The notes beneath the pieces are model-generated. The model saw only the letters and a program-made list of their open reading frames with translations, was not told where the DNA came from and made no database searches. A program made the position numbers and the translations under genes. A stretch of 64,000 nucleotides of DNA from an uncultured Bacteroides sp. GTDB lineage: Bacteria; Bacteroidota; Bacteroidia; Bacteroidales; Bacteroidaceae. Location of the stretch: positions 1 to 64,000 of the forward strand of contig CASDXF010000010.1 of assembly GCA_949285075.1 (NCBI GenBank), written 5' to 3'. Of the stretch, positions 35,960 to 44,504 are shown one piece after another; positions within the stretch are counted from its first letter, which is position 1; each line of letters opens with the position of its first letter.

Positions 35960-38878
35960 ATGAAAAAAAGATTCTTACTCCTTCTGTGCCTGACGCTGAC
36001 CGGATACGGCTCGCTGCGGGCGCAGGACGACATCGAAAGGAACGTGAGGGAAAGGCTCACGAACTACTTTAACGGCTACGTCGCCTCAAGCAAGATAGGC
36101 ACGCCAAAGTTGGACAGCCTCGACATCGACTTCGAGCGCAGAACGATTGACATCTACGCATCGGGCAACTTCGCCTACCAGTCTTTCCGGCCGGAGACGG
36201 TGGAGCGGATATACGGCCAAGTGAAATCGCTGCTTCCCGGCCCCGTGCACTACTTCAAGATTAGCCTCGTCACGGAGGGGAAGAAAATCGAGGAACTGGT
36301 TCCCAACATCTACCGGAACAAGGGAAAGGACAAGAAACGGATGTCGCTGGACGTGGACTACAAGGGCGCTCCGTGGGTGGAGAACTTGTCGCGACCCAAC
36401 GAAATCTCACGTGGATTGCGTAACAGGCACATCGCACTGTGGCAAAGTCACGGAAGGTACTACAAGAACGACAAGGGAGAATGGGGATGGCAACGCCCCC
36501 GGCTGTTCTGCACCGCCGAGGACCTCTTCACCCAGTCGTTCGTGCTGCCTTACGTGATTCCCATGCTTGAGAACGCCGGGGCGATTGTCTACACGCCGAG
36601 GGAGAGAGACACGCAAAGGAACGAAATCATCGTGGACAACGACACGCCCAACGCCTCGCTCTATCTGGAAGTGGAGAGCAAGAAGGCCCGTTGGGAAACG
36701 GCTCCGGCGAAGGGGTTCGCCCAAAGGAAAGCCGTCTACAACGAGGGGGAGAACCCCTTTGAGACGGGGAGTTGCCGACTGATACGTACGGAGAGACGGA
36801 AGAGGAAGGCGAAAGACCAAGCCTTCGTCGAGTGGGCCCCCACCCTGCCCCAAGCGGGAAGGTACGCAGTGTATGTCTCCTATCAGACCTTGCCCAACAG
36901 CGTGAGCGATGCCCGATACCTAGTCTTCCACAACGGCGGGGTCACCGAGTTTAAGGTGAACCAGAAGATTGGCGGAGGAACGTGGGTCTACCTCGGCACG
37001 TTCGAGTTCGACGAGGGGAACAACGACTACTGCATGGTGGTGCTCAGCAACGAGAGCGACGAGCAGGGCGTGGTATGCGCCGACGCGGTACGCTTCGGGG
37101 GCGGCATGGGAAACATCGCCCGGGGAGGAACGGTCAGCGGGATGCCCCGATACTTGGAGGGGGCGCGCTATATGGCTCAGTGGAGCGGGATGCCCTATGA
37201 GGTCTACGCCGGACGGAAAGGGGAGAACGACTACGCCGACGACATCAACACGCGCTCCAACGCCCTCAACTACCTCTCCGGAGGCTCCGTCTACAATCCG
37301 CATCAGCAGGGACTGGGCGTTCCGTTGGAGATGTCGATGGGACTGCACAGCGACGCGGGGTATAGCGCAAGCGACGAAATCATCGGCTCGCTCGGCATCT
37401 ACACGACCGGATTCAACGACGGGAAGTTGGGCAACGGAACAGACCGCTACGCCTCGCGCGACTTGACGGACATCCTGCTGTCCGAGGTGCAGCGCGACAT
37501 CCAGTCGGGCTATAACCTCACGTGGACGAGGCGGAGTATGTGGAACCGGAATTACAGCGAGACCCGCCTGCCCGCCGTACCCTCCACCATCATCGAGATG
37601 CTGTCGCACCAGAACTTCGCCGACCTGCGGATGGGGCACGACCCCAACTTCAAGTTCACCGTGGGCAGGGCCATATATAAAGGTATACTGCGGTTCTTGT
37701 GCGGACAGCACGACAAGGACTGCGCCGTGCAGCCGCTGCCCGTCGACGGGTTCGCCATCCGGTTCGGCAAGAAAAAGAATACCGTGGAGCTTTCGTGGAA
37801 AGGGCGGAAAGACCCGCTTGAACCGACGGCCGACCCGAAAGAGTACATCGTCTACACCCGGGTAGGACGGGGAGGCTTCGACAACGGAACACTGGTGAGC
37901 GGCACGTCGCACACGGTAAAGATAGAGCCGGGCGTGACCTACTCGTTCAAGGTGACGGCGGTCAACCGGGGCGGCGAGAGCTTCCCCTCCGAGACGCTAT
38001 GCGCTTACAAGGCCAAGCGAGAGCGGGGACGGGTGCTCATCGTCAACGGGTTCGACAGGCTGAGCGGACCGGCCGAGGTGAACACCCCCGACGAGGCGGG
38101 ATTCGACCTGAACGCCGACCCGGGAGTGCCCTACCTCTACGGCATATCCCTCTGCGGGGCGCAACAGACCTTCGACCGCTCGCGGGGAGGCAAGGAGGGT
38201 CCGGGCAGCTTGGGCCACAGCACCGACGAACTGGAGACCCTGAAGATGGCGGGAAACACCTTCGACTATCCCTTTGTCCACGGCAAGGCCATTCAAGCGG
38301 CAGGGCGATACAGCTACGTGTCGTGCAGCGACGAGGCGGTAGAGGACGGAACGGTCAGCTTGGAGGATTACCCCGTGGTCGACCTCATTCTGGGGCTTGA
38401 AAAGGAATCACCCTCGGACAAGGCGTACTACAAGACCTTCTCCTCGCCCATGCAGCGCGCCCTCACCTCCTACTGCCGCTCGGGAGGGAGCCTGCTGGTC
38501 AGCGGGGCCTACGTGGGCAGCGACATGAACGCCACGCAGGGCAACCGCGAGTTTACGGAAGAGGTGCTGAAATACACCTACGGGGGCAGCCTGACGGACA
38601 AGTCATCCGGAGGGGTCAAGGGATTAGGGCGAACCTTCTCCATCCCCCGCCTGCCCAACGAGCGGAGCTACGCCGTCAGTTCGCCCGACTGCCTCCGTCC
38701 GGCGGGTTCGGCCTTCTCAGCGCTCGTCTACGAGGCCGGAGGCTACCCGGCAGGCGTCGCCTACAAGGGTGACGACTACCGCACGTTCGTCATGGGCTTC
38801 CCCTTCGAGAGCATACAGTCCGAGGCCGACCGGGCGGCGGTCATGGCCAGTGTGCTGCGATTCCTCAGCGAGAAATAA
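35960..38878 (+). CDS. Secreted amidase-like protein with golvesin-type and fibronectin-III-like domains
   Basis: The start at 35960 (972 residues) gives a clean signal peptide (KKRFLLLLCLTLTGYGSLRA). Segments reading ALWQSHGRYYKND, GLHSDAGYS and TIIEMLSHQNFADLRMGHDP fit a zinc amidase (N-acetylmuramoyl-L-alanine amidase-like) fold, interrupted by a golvesin/xanthan-lyase C-terminal-like beta-sandwich (GRYAVYVSYQTLPNSVSDAR, GGGTWVYLGTFEFDEG). A fibronectin-III-like domain (TYSFKVTAVNRGGESFPSET) and a large C-terminal domain of unknown role follow. Databases often name such proteins xanthan lyase, but lyase activity is not supported by what I see. It is very GC-rich (about 72% in one counted line at 38041). 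The HU-like gene follows 37 bp downstream. Confidence 0.82.
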   Translation: MKKRFLLLLCLTLTGYGSLRAQDDIERNVRERLTNYFNGYVASSKIGTPKLDSLDIDFERRTIDIYASGNFAYQSFRPETVERIYGQVKSLLPGPVHYFKISLVTEGKKIEELVPNIYRNKGKDKKRMSLDVDYKGAPWVENLSRPNEISRGLRNRHIALWQSHGRYYKNDKGEWGWQRPRLFCTAEDLFTQSFVLPYVIPMLENAGAIVYTPRERDTQRNEIIVDNDTPNASLYLEVESKKARWETAPAKGFAQRKAVYNEGENPFETGSCRLIRTERRKRKAKDQAFVEWAPTLPQAGRYAVYVSYQTLPNSVSDARYLVFHNGGVTEFKVNQKIGGGTWVYLGTFEFDEGNNDYCMVVLSNESDEQGVVCADAVRFGGGMGNIARGGTVSGMPRYLEGARYMAQWSGMPYEVYAGRKGENDYADDINTRSNALNYLSGGSVYNPHQQGLGVPLEMSMGLHSDAGYSASDEIIGSLGIYTTGFNDGKLGNGTDRYASRDLTDILLSEVQRDIQSGYNLTWTRRSMWNRNYSETRLPAVPSTIIEMLSHQNFADLRMGHDPNFKFTVGRAIYKGILRFLCGQHDKDCAVQPLPVDGFAIRFGKKKNTVELSWKGRKDPLEPTADPKEYIVYTRVGRGGFDNGTLVSGTSHTVKIEPGVTYSFKVTAVNRGGESFPSETLCAYKAKRERGRVLIVNGFDRLSGPAEVNTPDEAGFDLNADPGVPYLYGISLCGAQQTFDRSRGGKEGPGSLGHSTDELETLKMAGNTFDYPFVHGKAIQAAGRYSYVSCSDEAVEDGTVSLEDYPVVDLILGLEKESPSDKAYYKTFSSPMQRALTSYCRSGGSLLVSGAYVGSDMNATQGNREFTEEVLKYTYGGSLTDKSSGGVKGLGRTFSIPRLPNERSYAVSSPDCLRPAGSAFSALVYEAGGYPAGVAYKGDDYRTFVMGFPFESIQSEADRAAVMASVLRFLSEK

Positions 38879-38915
38879 ACGACTAATACAAATTACCTAA
38901 AAAACGAACATCGTC

Positions 38916-39653
38916 ATGTCAGACATCAAACATCAAATCAACGTGATCAAGGTGCGCAACTCCGTAGCGCGAGAGGGCGAGGAACAAGAAGTCTACGCCG
39001 TAATGCACACCCAGAAAAACGACATCGAGCGGTTCATCTCCGAAATGATGGAGGTGAACCCGGGCCTCGAGAAAGAGAACCTGCAAATGTCGGTACATCT
39101 CATGCTGCGCGTCATGAAGGATAAGATACTGAGAGGAGAGGTAGTGAACCTCGGGCTGTTCAGCGTCAGGCTGAAATGCCGGGGAGCGGCGGGAGCCGAT
39201 TGGGACCCCGAACGCAACTCGCTCTACGCAGGCTTTACGCAGAGCGAACAGCTGCGCAAGGAGATTCAGGAACGCACCACGGTGACGATTGTCGCCAACA
39301 CCCGCTACGCAATGAACATCACCGACGGAAGAGACATCGCTACGGGAAAGGACGGATTTACGGCGACGGCGGGCGGGAACTTCCTCATACGGGGAAAGAA
39401 TATCAAACTGGCGGGCGACGACCCCGAGGTAGGCATCACGCTGACCTCCGCAGACGGCAAGGTGACGCGCTTCACTCCCGGGCTAATCGCGACGAACTTG
39501 CCCTCGCAAGTGATGATTTCCATCCCCCCGAAGTTGGAAGAGGGCGAATATCTTCTGAAGCTGACCACACGCTACACCACCAATACGAAACGGCTGCTCA
39601 AGGTGCCCAAAACGTGTATGCGTACCCTCTTTGTGCGGCGTTCCAGCGAGTAA
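38916..39653 (+). CDS. HU-like domain fused to DUF4469 Ig-like domain
   Basis: This 245-residue protein has an N-terminal HU-like domain (about 1-120; LMLRVMKDKILRGEVVNLGL, then FSVRLKCRG) and a C-terminal DUF4469 beta-sandwich (about 130-240; GNFLIRGKNIKLAGDDPEVG, then QVMISIPPKLEEGEYLLKL). The pairing is characteristic of Bacteroidetes. The role of the Ig-like part is unknown; it might bind DNA, protein or carbohydrate. No signal peptide is visible, so it is probably nucleoid-associated. It follows the secreted amidase gene by 37 bp with no promoter evident, so co-transcription is likely. Confidence 0.85.
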   Translation: MSDIKHQINVIKVRNSVAREGEEQEVYAVMHTQKNDIERFISEMMEVNPGLEKENLQMSVHLMLRVMKDKILRGEVVNLGLFSVRLKCRGAAGADWDPERNSLYAGFTQSEQLRKEIQERTTVTIVANTRYAMNITDGRDIATGKDGFTATAGGNFLIRGKNIKLAGDDPEVGITLTSADGKVTRFTPGLIATNLPSQVMISIPPKLEEGEYLLKLTTRYTTNTKRLLKVPKTCMRTLFVRRSSE

Positions 39654-39741
39654 GGCTCCCCCTCATCAGACAGAGCATCAAAGCCTGCATGATGAGACAA
39701 TCATAGTTTTGTATATTCAGATAATACAAGACTGCATGACG

Positions 39742-39840
39742 TGAGCATCGAAGCTGCATTCTCGAAATATGCAACTTTCGATGCTCATATCATACAGAGT
39801 AGATGCTCTCAACATACAGGCTTCGATACTCATCCTGATG
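39742..39840. repeat. Array E: hairpin plus 22-bp-phased units, core TCGATGCTCA
   Basis: TCGATGCTCA at 39778, TAGATGCTCT at 39800 and TCGATACTCA at 39823 are spaced 22 and 23 bp apart. The reverse complement TGAGCATCGA at 39742 forms an 11-bp hairpin with the first unit (arms 39742-39752 and 39777-39787), a plausible bidirectional terminator for the convergent genes. A further related word, AGAGCATC, is near 39672. This array is less regular than the others. The gap is 225 bp (39654-39878). Confidence 0.65.
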
Positions 39841-39878
39841 GGAAGGAGCCTAAGCGTCCGTATCTGCCCGATGGCACG

Positions 39879-41084
39879 TCACCCTCTCTCCGGCAACGCC
39901 TCCATCAGTCGGGGAAGGGCTTCCTCGACGGGAACGGCCCACCCGTAGTCGGCCACGCTGAAGATGGGGGCCGTGCGGTCGGGATTGATGGCGAGCACCT
40001 TACGGGCTCCGGTGATGGCCGCCGTGTGCTGTATCTGCCCGCTGATGCCGATGGCCACGTATAGGTCGGGGGCGATGGTGTGTCCCGTCTGCCCCACCTG
40101 AAGCGAGGCGTCCACCAGTCCGGCCTCTACCGCCGCCCTTGAGCCGGCCACCACCGCGCCTATCCGCCTTGCCCAGTCGCGAATCTCGTCGGCCCGCTTC
40201 TTGGTCTTCACGCCTCGGCCTATGCCTACTATAATGCGGCTGTCGTTCAGCGACGAGCCGAGCGCCTCTTCCTTCACCGCCTCTATCAGGCGCACCCGCT
40301 CGTCACGCATATCCTCCTTAAACTCGTGACGGATGACTTCGCCCTCGCGACGCTCGTCCCTGAGCAGGCTTTTCATCACGCCCGGACGCACGGAAGCCAT
40401 CTGCGGCCGATGGTCGGGATTGACGATGGTCGCCATCAGGTTTCCGCCGAAAGCGGGACGAATCTGCCGCAGCAGTCCGGTCCGCGGGTCTATCTCCAAC
40501 TCCGTACAGTCGGCGGTCAGGCCCGTGCGCACTGTAGCGGCCAGACGAGCGGACAGGCCACGCCCTCTCGTCGTAGCTCCTATCAGCAGGATGGATGGGC
40601 GGCACTCGCTCACCATCGCCGCCAACGCGTTCGTGTAGTTCTCCTCGATGAAGTCGGCCAAGCGGGGCGACTCCATCAGGCGCACCTTGTCCGCTCCGCG
40701 GGCTATCAGCTCGGCGGTCAGTCCGTCCACGCCGTCGCCCATCAATACGGCCTCTACCGGCTGTCCCGTGGCGGCCGACAGCTCCGTCGCCTTGCCCAAC
40801 AGCTCCAAGCTCACCGGGGCTAAGGCTCCGTCTTCCACCTCCGCCCATACCCAGATGCCGCCGTCCTCGCTCGCCGTAGCTTCCGCCGCGCGGGGACGCT
40901 CCATCACTAAGGCCTCCGCCGGACAAGCCTGCACGCATCCGCCGCACAGCCGGCAGTTATCCTCGTTTATCTCGGGGTAGTCATCCATGCGTATCGCGTC
41001 GTAAGGGCAATTCTCGGCGCACGCTCCGCAACCGATACACTTATCTTTCACTAACTGAAGCGCGAAAAAACTATCTTTATTCAT
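39879..41084 (-). CDS. etfA: Electron transfer flavoprotein subunit alpha with N-terminal ferredoxin domain
   Basis: This 401-residue protein begins with a two-cluster ferredoxin domain (CIGCGACAENCPYDA and CRLCGGCVQACPAEA, residues about 17-57) fused to EtfA. The C-terminal FAD-binding part has LQVGQTGHTIAPDLYVAIGI and SGQIQHTAAITGARKVLAIN. With EtfB it forms a flavoprotein that passes electrons between a dehydrogenase and a second acceptor; the ferredoxin domain could link to low-potential carriers. It is the last gene in an operon with etfB (11 bp upstream) and a flavin oxidoreductase, which is the likely electron donor partner. Confidence 0.95.
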   Translation of the reverse strand: MNKDSFFALQLVKDKCIGCGACAENCPYDAIRMDDYPEINEDNCRLCGGCVQACPAEALVMERPRAAEATASEDGGIWVWAEVEDGALAPVSLELLGKATELSAATGQPVEAVLMGDGVDGLTAELIARGADKVRLMESPRLADFIEENYTNALAAMVSECRPSILLIGATTRGRGLSARLAATVRTGLTADCTELEIDPRTGLLRQIRPAFGGNLMATIVNPDHRPQMASVRPGVMKSLLRDERREGEVIRHEFKEDMRDERVRLIEAVKEEALGSSLNDSRIIVGIGRGVKTKKRADEIRDWARRIGAVVAGSRAAVEAGLVDASLQVGQTGHTIAPDLYVAIGISGQIQHTAAITGARKVLAINPDRTAPIFSVADYGWAVPVEEALPRLMEALPERG

Positions 41085-41095
41085 TGTCTGTCGTT

Positions 41096-41878
41096 CTATT
41101 TGTTCTGAGAATTAATGAGAGCGGATATCGTGTCCATCACTTTTCCCGCGCCGTTCAGCCATTCGAGGCTCTTCGCTCTCTGGGGAGCCTCGGTAGACAC
41201 CACCTGCGTGGGCGAGGCGAGCAGTCCCACCTCGGAGGGGTCGAGCCCCAAGTCACGCTCGTCCCACCGGGTCAGCTCCTGACGCTGTGCCCAACGCCAT
41301 CCGGACAGCGTGGGGAAGTCCAGTTCGCAGTTCTCCCGGCCCACCATCAGTGCGCAGGGTTTCTTCACCTCCAACCGCTGAAGCAGCGCGCCCGCCTTCT
41401 TCACCACCGTGACGGTCTCCTCGCCCACTCCGGCAATCTCGACCAACTGCGTCACCTGCGGCACGCCGAGCTGAGCGGCCACCTCGGGCCCCACCTGAGC
41501 GGTGTCGCCGTCTATGGCCATCTTGCCGAAGAACAGCAGGTCGTACCCGCCTATCTTGCGCGCGGCGGCGGCCAACGCAACGCTCGTACACCACGTGTCG
41601 CTTCCGGCGAACGCCCTCGACGAGAGCAGCACGGCCCTGTCCGTACCCCGCTGCAAAGCCTCGCGCAGCACCTCCTCGGCCGACACCGGCCCCATGCTGA
41701 CGGCCACTACCTCCGCTCCGGTCTTACGCTTCAGATCGACGGCGGCCTGCAACGCCCGCAGGTCGTCAGGATTGGTCTGCGTCATGGCCGACGAGCGTTT
41801 CAGGGTCTTTGTCACGGGGTCTATCTCCACCTTCGTAGACGAAGGCACTTGCTTCAAGAAAACTATATATCGTTTCAT
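41096..41878 (-). CDS. etfB: Electron transfer flavoprotein subunit beta
   Basis: This 260-residue protein starts MKRYIVFLKQVPSSTKVEID. The EtfB nucleotide-binding region includes VDLKRKTGAEVVAVSMGP and the segment FAGSDTWCTSVALAAAARKI, followed by LLFFGKMAIDGDTAQVGPEV. It pairs with EtfA encoded 11 bp downstream. Whether it binds FAD, as bifurcating Etfs do, or AMP cannot be settled by eye. It follows the oxidoreductase gene by 42 bp. Confidence 0.94.
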   Translation of the reverse strand: MKRYIVFLKQVPSSTKVEIDPVTKTLKRSSAMTQTNPDDLRALQAAVDLKRKTGAEVVAVSMGPVSAEEVLREALQRGTDRAVLLSSRAFAGSDTWCTSVALAAAARKIGGYDLLFFGKMAIDGDTAQVGPEVAAQLGVPQVTQLVEIAGVGEETVTVVKKAGALLQRLEVKKPCALMVGRENCELDFPTLSGWRWAQRQELTRWDERDLGLDPSEVGLLASPTQVVSTEAPQRAKSLEWLNGAGKVMDTISALINSQNK

Positions 41879-41920
41879 TCCTTATCCGTTTATTTTATCG
41901 TTACTGACTCTGTTTTTACG

Positions 41921-43060
41921 TTATCCCCCCTTCTTGTTTGAACGGGCGTCGGCGCACCGCTTCTGGAAAGCCGCGTCGAAGGGGTCTATCTCGCCGAACC
42001 GCTCCGGAGCGAACAAGGCCGGATTGACGAACGGCTCCTCGCCCGTGATAAGCTCGGCGGCCAACCGTCCCATGCCGCCTCCGGCCGCCACGCCGCCTCC
42101 GCAGCATCCGGCCACAGCGTACAGTCCCTTGTACTTACGCACGGGGCCGACGATGAACATCGCGTCCGGCACGTAGCAGGACGGCCCGGCCATATAGTGG
42201 GCGATGCCCAAATCGTCGATGTCCGGCAGATAGCGTTTCAGCAGCGGGGCGCACTCGTCCAGTACCTTCCATTCCGCCGCCTTGTTGAAGTCGAAGTCCT
42301 CTAGCTTATCCGTCAGCGTATCCGGAGAGAAGGCCTGACACTCGCTCTCGCGCAGGCCGATAATCAACGCCCCCACGTCCGACCTCGTAAACGCCCTCGC
42401 GTCGGGAATCACCGTGAAGGGATGGTTCACCGGGAAACGCTCCTTGTCAATGCCCGTAATCCAGAAGTGGCTGCGCACCGGCGTAAAGGGAAGCCCCACG
42501 CCCTCTACCCTATCGCCACTGGCCAAGACGCACCTCACCTTGCAGTTCGGACGCAGCTCCGCTCCCAACATCCTCGCAGCCCGGGCGTATCCGGAGCAAA
42601 GTAGGGCGCAGTCGATGAAAGCGTCGGTAGGCATATAACTGGCCTCGTCCACGGCTTCGGCCTCTATCCACGGTAGCAGCTCCTTCACCCGTTCCCGGCT
42701 GACGCGCTCGTTGGGGATGCCGAAGCGGGTAGCCGCCTCCTCCAACGCCTCCAGTCCCTTCAGCGAGGCCTCGGACGAGGCGATGGTCAGGCTGCCGCAC
42801 TGTTGCAGTTCGAGCGACTCGCCCAACATTCCTTCTATCTCTTCTATACAGTCGTAGGTCTCCTGCACAAGTTCCATCAAGGCGGGCTTCGTGCGTGCCC
42901 TCGTCAATAAGCAAGCGGCCCTCGACGATGCCTGCGAAGCGATTTCGTTACCGTCCAACAACAGTATCCGGCCCGCCTTCCGCTTCGCCAGTTGATAGGC
43001 CGTGGCGCATCCGAGCAACCCTCCGCCTACGATAATAATATCATACTCCATTTGTTTCAT
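41921..43060 (-). CDS. FAD-dependent oxidoreductase of the DAO family
   Basis: This 379-residue protein has the FAD dinucleotide-binding motif DIIIVGGGLLGCATAYQLAK at its N-terminus and a C-terminal FAD-contact region (YAVAGCCGGGVAAGGGMGRL). It belongs to the glycine-oxidase / sarcosine-dehydrogenase-like DAO group. Being first in an operon with etfB and etfA suggests a dehydrogenase that donates electrons to Etf rather than to oxygen; the substrate (an amino acid or N-methyl amine) is an inference. ATG at 43060 is 12 nt after a predicted start site, and a second Met (MEYDI) three codons on is possible. Confidence 0.88.
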   Translation of the reverse strand: MKQMEYDIIIVGGGLLGCATAYQLAKRKAGRILLLDGNEIASQASSRAACLLTRARTKPALMELVQETYDCIEEIEGMLGESLELQQCGSLTIASSEASLKGLEALEEAATRFGIPNERVSRERVKELLPWIEAEAVDEASYMPTDAFIDCALLCSGYARAARMLGAELRPNCKVRCVLASGDRVEGVGLPFTPVRSHFWITGIDKERFPVNHPFTVIPDARAFTRSDVGALIIGLRESECQAFSPDTLTDKLEDFDFNKAAEWKVLDECAPLLKRYLPDIDDLGIAHYMAGPSCYVPDAMFIVGPVRKYKGLYAVAGCCGGGVAAGGGMGRLAAELITGEEPFVNPALFAPERFGEIDPFDAAFQKRCADARSNKKGG

Positions 43061-43078
43061 TCATTTGATTTCCGGCGG

Positions 43079-43086
43079 CGAAATTA
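43079..43086 (-). promoter_or_regulatory. Possible -7 box for the oxidoreductase-etfBA operon
   Basis: The minus strand reads TAATTTCG, one base from TAnnTTTG, 18 bp upstream of the ATG at 43060. Confidence 0.4.
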
Positions 43087-43214
43087 CCGCCATCCGTCCG
43101 ATGAAGGAATTAATTTATCATATATCATAGCCTCCTCCCGCCGTGTTTTTATAATGTCATGTTTATATAACGGCAATGAAATAGGAAAGCAACGCCATTG
43201 TAACACGCCGGAAG

Positions 43215-43222
43215 TATCTTTG
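43215..43222 (+). promoter_or_regulatory. -7 box for the 300-residue regulator-like gene
   Basis: TATCTTTG matches TAnnTTTG, 16 bp upstream of the ATG at 43239. The short distance implies a nearly leaderless mRNA. Confidence 0.55.
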
Positions 43223-43238
43223 CCGCAAATTCACAAAT

Positions 43239-44141
43239 ATGTACAAATTAGTTTCTCTATACGAACAGATGAAGAAGCTGCGCGAAAGCGGGGTGCGAAT
43301 GAAGGACATCTCGGAAAAGACCGGCATCGCGTCCAGCGTACTGTCTTCGCTATACTCGTCGGTACTGCCTACCTACATCAACCTGATTTCCTCCGGTCAG
43401 GAGACCGACGAGGTGCTGAATCAGGGCTTGCAGCAAGTGAACAACGTCTCCAAACGGAAGCTGTTGGGCTGTTTGGACGAGCTTTACGACAGCGTATGCC
43501 ACATCGAGCCTCGTTTCATGTCGAACAACAGCGGACGACCTTTTCTGGACGACATCGAGAAGGAGGCTATCAAGTATCTGCCCAACGCCGGCATCTACAC
43601 CGGCCTCTACCAGTCGTACAGCGCGTCGTCCTATACCGAGGGGCTGAAAGTGGAGCCTTACATGATTTCCTCCATCACGGACGGCGACACCATGCCCAAA
43701 GTCTACTGTCAGAACATGGCGGGCGACTACTATACCGGAGTGGGACTATTCTCTCCGTTCCAGATAGGCTACCTGATGTTCAACGAGCAGAAGCGGCTCC
43801 AACTCGCCCTGAAGGTTGTCTATCTGCAACTGCCCATCATCGAGTATCCGGAAATCATCAAGGGAATCTACTTGACGCACGACTACAACCGCAACCCCAT
43901 CGCCCGGCGCATCCTGTTCGTCCGTCAAGGCGACGAAATACCCTTAGACGAGTTCGCCGAGCTGAAGACGCAGGTCATACCCAAAGAGGAACTTACGGGG
44001 GAGTTGCTCGACTATTATGACTACACGTGCCGTCAAGAGGATATCATACGCAGCATCATGCTCATCTCGCCAGACAAGGGCGTCAAGGAACTGAAGCACG
44101 AGAAACAACTGCTGAGAGTCCTGCAAGCGGAAAAAGAATGA
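43239..44141 (+). CDS. Uncharacterised protein with N-terminal HTH-like segment
   Basis: This 300-residue protein is not in a family I can name. Residues 10-40 (RESGVRMKDISEKTGIASS then VLSSLY) look like a helix-turn-helix of the kind in small DNA-binding domains. The middle (about 95-200) is rich in Tyr and Phe and appears to be a globular domain with alternating strands; the end is helical and charged (KELKHEKQLLRVLQAEKE). No signal or membrane segment is seen. It is divergent from the oxidoreductase-etfBA operon, sharing a 178-bp promoter region, so a regulator of that operon is a reasonable guess. Confidence 0.7.
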   Translation: MYKLVSLYEQMKKLRESGVRMKDISEKTGIASSVLSSLYSSVLPTYINLISSGQETDEVLNQGLQQVNNVSKRKLLGCLDELYDSVCHIEPRFMSNNSGRPFLDDIEKEAIKYLPNAGIYTGLYQSYSASSYTEGLKVEPYMISSITDGDTMPKVYCQNMAGDYYTGVGLFSPFQIGYLMFNEQKRLQLALKVVYLQLPIIEYPEIIKGIYLTHDYNRNPIARRILFVRQGDEIPLDEFAELKTQVIPKEELTGELLDYYDYTCRQEDIIRSIMLISPDKGVKELKHEKQLLRVLQAEKE

Positions 44142-44257
44142 CCGAAGCGCCTCTACAATACCCACTCAATCATGAGAAAAACATTATCATCTTATTTGGC
44201 AGTAACAAACGCATAACGCTAAGCACGCAAATTATTAATTATAAGCCAATTATCATT

Positions 44258-44355
44258 CCCTCAAGAAACAGCCCTATTTCTCGCGAGCCGTCGCCCCGTT
44301 TCTCGCGAGCCGCTGCCCCATTTCTCGCGAGCCATAGGGCGGGCTGAAATTTGAG
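44258..44355. repeat. Array F: 22-bp-phased units, core CTCGCGAG
   Basis: The perfect palindrome CTCGCGAG occurs at 44280, 44302 and 44324 (centres 44283.5, 44305.5, 44327.5). One degenerate unit precedes it at 44258-44279, and a near-palindrome CTGAAATTTGAG is centred at 44349.5, again 22 bp on. The opening segment GAAACAGCCCT and the AGCCATAGGGC segment recur in array I. The 363-bp gap 44142-44504 also holds the ppk promoter and no gene that I can see. Confidence 0.88.
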
Positions 44356-44470
44356 GTTGAACAATAGCTCTCAGCCGTCTTCAGTTGCTCATTCATGCAT
44401 TTTTTCAGCGAACGAATATTTTGTAACGAATTTGTAGCAGAAAAAACATATGAATTACAGGCTCATCGTG

Positions 44471-44478
44471 TATCTTTG
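44471..44478 (+). promoter_or_regulatory. -7 box for ppk-ppx
   Basis: TATCTTTG matches TAnnTTTG, 27 bp upstream of the ppk ATG. No -33 match at standard spacing. Confidence 0.55.
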
Positions 44479-44504
44479 CAACGAATAATAGAGATTCTTT
44501 CCTT

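Noticed and set aside
36920..37912. 330-codon minus-strand open frame in the amidase-like gene
   Set aside because: GC-rich coding DNA commonly gives long open antisense frames; the plus-strand protein has signal peptide and domain motifs.
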